This document shows, one piece after another, positions 61,896 through 64,000 of a DNA stretch of 64,000 nt. The stretch comes from Cryptomeria japonica (Eukaryota > Streptophyta > Pinopsida > Cupressales > Cupressaceae): assembly GCF_030272615.1 (NCBI RefSeq), contig NC_081415.1:624837740-624901739 (forward strand). The letters are read 5' to 3'. Both the position numbers and the translations under genes were made by a program. How positions within the stretch are numbered: the first letter of the stretch is position 1; the number at the start of each line of letters is the position of its first letter. Under the pieces are notes generated by a model, which saw only the letters and a list, made by a program, of their open reading frames with translations, ran no database searches and had not been told where the DNA came from.

Positions 61896-62259
61896 TGCAA
61901 CTTAGGGGAATGCACTAAAGTCTACAATGCAACTAAGCAATGCAAGATGGGTCCTAGCTACGAAGCCATGTTAGGTACCCATGTACAAATGCAAATGCAT
62001 GCAAACCAATGCAATGAGATCTCTCACAAAACGGGGAAAGAGAGAAAAACCCAATGGGAAAAAACCCTCCCCCAAAAGAGAGATGAAAACTAGATACAAA
62101 GAACTCTCATAGAAGTATGTGAAGAACAAAACCCCATGTGAGGAAAAAGTAGCCCCGATATGAGAGAAGAAGAAGAGAGAATTGGAAGCCCCCCCTCAAT
62201 CTGGAATATGCACCAATGATAGAAGCTCGAAGATGAATGAAGAAACTGCTCCATGAACG

Positions 62260-63240
62260 TCAAACAACATTCCTCCCCTTAGGAAGAAATAAAACCAAAG
62301 GTGTATCCAAAAAGTCTCCCCAACCATGAAAGGAAGATGGAGAAAAAATACTCATGATGAAAGGAATCTCTAAAAACTGCTCAAGTGTCCCCATGTCAAT
62401 GCTGAAAGGTACCCCCTCCAAAGGTGGTAAACTGTGCCACACTGCTGAAAAAGGCACTATAAGATCTAGTGGAGATGAATGTAGAACAATATCCAAAGAC
62501 TCATATGCATCCTCAAAAGATAAAGAGACCTCCTCCAAGTGTTGTACAAAAGTATCCATAATCATGTCAACCTCTAAAGATTGATCATGTAGAGAATGCA
62601 CAAGAGGGTCAGAGTGATCCCTCGCAACAATCAAAGAAGGATCATCTTCATCAAAGAGAAGATGAATGTCATCAATGGTATCTCCCAAATCTATAATATA
62701 GGAATCCATAAACAAACCTACAATGTCTATCAAGTAGGCATCCCAATCAACTAAAGCTAGAAAACATGAAATATCCTGCTGCACTGAATCATAAGAAGGT
62801 AAAACTGTCGCACTACCTGCATCATCAGGTGCAATAGGTGGTGTGATATCAATAGAAGGAGATGAAATGCAAGGCTCAAGAATGAGGTCACATGTGAGAA
62901 TCCCCAAGTTCAAATGCCCAAAGTTCTCCTCAAAATATGAATCATCAACATAGAAAGAACCAACCTTATCAATAGGACCAAAATCTGAAAAACAGTACAA
63001 CCGAGATGCATGATCAACCACCCTAGTCGCAATGATACCTCCACTCTCCAAGTCTCTAATGATAACTGAATCAGGTGTGAACTCCACTATTTTTCTAGCT
63101 ACCCCATGTGTGATTTGATAGATGGAAAGAAGATTATTTGTCAAGTGGGGTACACACAACACATCATTGAAGGAGTTATCCCCAATGGCAATAGATCCTT
63201 TCCAAATCACATGCATGTATGTATGATTGCCCATCAAAAT
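62260..63240 (-). pseudogene. Copia-D protease tail fused to a D/E-rich domain
   Basis: Same frame as the gag ORF, separated from it by stops at 63282-63280 and 63243-63241. The true ATG is at 63234. The first 110 residues are the usual copia region after the protease active site (LCVPHLTNNLLSIYQITHGVA and the VVDHASRLYCFSDF segment), which normally leads into integrase. From about residue 115 to 325 the sequence is instead acidic and hydrophobic (D/E/I/L/S, for example LGDTIDDIHLLFDEDD) and matches nothing I know. It ends with TAA/TAG-type stop at 62260-62262 close to the 3' LTR. Confidence 0.75.
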
Positions 63241-64000
63241 CTACGGCATGTGGCAAGACTCAAATATAGAAAACATAGACTACAAAGATGCCATATGATG
63301 AGAAGCCCCTGAATCTAGAAGCCATCTCCCTGAATAATGACTTGTAGTAGCACAAAGAGCTTGTCCCTTTCCTTTATCTATCCCAAAAGAGTGATCCTTT
63401 CCTTTATCCTCGAAAGAAGAAGTCGATGTAGACATTCTAGAAGGTAGATTGATTCTATTCTTCTTAAGAAGATTCTTCAACTCATCAATATCCTTCTTAT
63501 AACAATGATCTTCATCATGTCCTGACTTCTTGCAATATCCACAAAAATGATTATCCTTATATGATTTCCTCTTAGGTGAGAATGGTGAATCACCTTGTTG
63601 TGGAGAGGAAGATTGTGCTCCATCTTGTTGTGGTTTAGACTTAGGTTGCTTTTTATTCTTGCCTTTTCCTTGATTACTTTCATTCCCTTTGTTAGCCACC
63701 AAAGCTTGTGACTTTGAAGATTTCAGAATCCCCATTATAGTCAACTTAGATTGCTCAAGTATCAACATCTTCGTGAATGAATCAAATGAGGGAGAAGTGT
63801 ATGAGTAACCTTGAGCTAACCTATGGGTGTGAAAGCTAGATACAAAGGCTGCATACTCTGAAGGAAGCTTGTCCAACAATTTATAAACCAATTGAGCATC
63901 TTTTTTGTCAATTCCACAATCCTTTAGCTTTTCTCTTAACTCAGTTGCTTTTGTGTCATAATCTTGGATTGTATCAAAATCCTTGGGATCCAAAGTTGTG
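63241..64000 (-). pseudogene. Copia-D gag and protease N-part (continues past window)
   Basis: Open from the window edge to the stop at 63282-63280. It has a copia gag UBN2-like domain (contains DKLPSEYAAFVSSF), a K/Q/S-rich linker, one CCHC knuckle CGYCKKSGHDEDHC (63543-63502) and the protease active site DSG at 63315-63307 in WLLDSGASHHM. Gag packages RNA, and the protease cleaves the polyprotein. Only two stops were seen in the frame as a whole, so decay is mild. Confidence 0.88.

Larger units (their letters stand above)
61388..64000 (-). mobile_element. Copia-D: minus-strand Ty1/copia element with gag-protease and an acidic ORF, no pol seen (cut by window end)
   Basis: Read on the minus strand: gag and protease (64000-63241), an acidic continuation (to 62260), noncoding DNA, a polypurine tract (AAGGGGGGG) and an LTR starting TGTTGGTGTAAAT at 61883. 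No integrase, RT or RNase H lies between protease and LTR. The 5' LTR and gag start lie beyond 64000. The gap of about 360 bases between ORF and tract is usual copia 3' noncoding DNA. Confidence 0.85.

Noticed and set aside
62354-62584. Plus-strand open frame rich in S/K/T
   Set aside because: It is the complement of the acidic Copia-D ORF on the minus strand, which is longer and continuous with gag.

Overview
This window looks like repeat-rich nuclear DNA of a seed plant. The AT-rich base composition, stacked and nested LTR retrotransposons, tRNA-iMet-type primer sites (TGGTATCAGAGC) and the almost complete lack of intact genes all point that way. A gymnosperm is my best guess, from the style of the elements, but nothing here proves it. 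No rRNA, tRNA, CRISPR or bacterial-type gene was seen. Nearly every coding stretch is a decayed transposon gene.

Layout. 800-20430: an old Ty3/gypsy element (Gypsy-A) with about 1.2 kb LTRs that encodes gag/protease-like protein but shows no reverse transcriptase or integrase. Its gag region is split by a minus-strand degenerate gene of unknown function (gene X, about 4731-15556). Gene X is itself split by a Ty1/copia element (Copia-A, 8391-15083) with a perfect 5-bp target duplication. 20434-27080: AT-rich DNA with a LINE ORF1-like relic and LTR-like fragments. 26968-39388: an unusual locus in which GA-rich and CT-rich arms face each other around a 5.4 kb self-complementary satellite, with a 20-bp inverted repeat outside the arms. 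A second copia (Copia-B, 27398-33400) sits in the left arm. 39832-49235: a decayed DDE-type transposase-like gene, cut by Copia-C (41388-48087), which has two 864-bp LTRs, no pol, and two unusual ORFs. 50530-52015: a 358-bp tandem repeat and a short AT-rich minisatellite. 52281-52741: the 3' end of a spliced minus-strand gene (gene Y) with two 104-bp introns. 53058-60904: a chromodomain-bearing Ty3/gypsy element (Gypsy-B) whose polyprotein frame is broken only by stop codons. 61388-64000: the 3' part of a minus-strand copia (Copia-D) that encodes gag-protease followed by an acidic ORF instead of integrase/RT.

How the parts relate. Copia-A and Copia-B are full-type relatives. Copia-C has no polymerase but shares their leader, primer site, repeated GGGGGAG boxes, pre-LTR block and LTR motifs, so it looks like a passenger mobilised by their enzymes. 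Its large ORF2 (globular N part, basic linker, coiled-coil C part) resembles gene X in layout, which suggests a gene family recurrently carried by retroelements. This is the best candidate for an undescribed system. The inverted GA/satellite/CT locus is the second.
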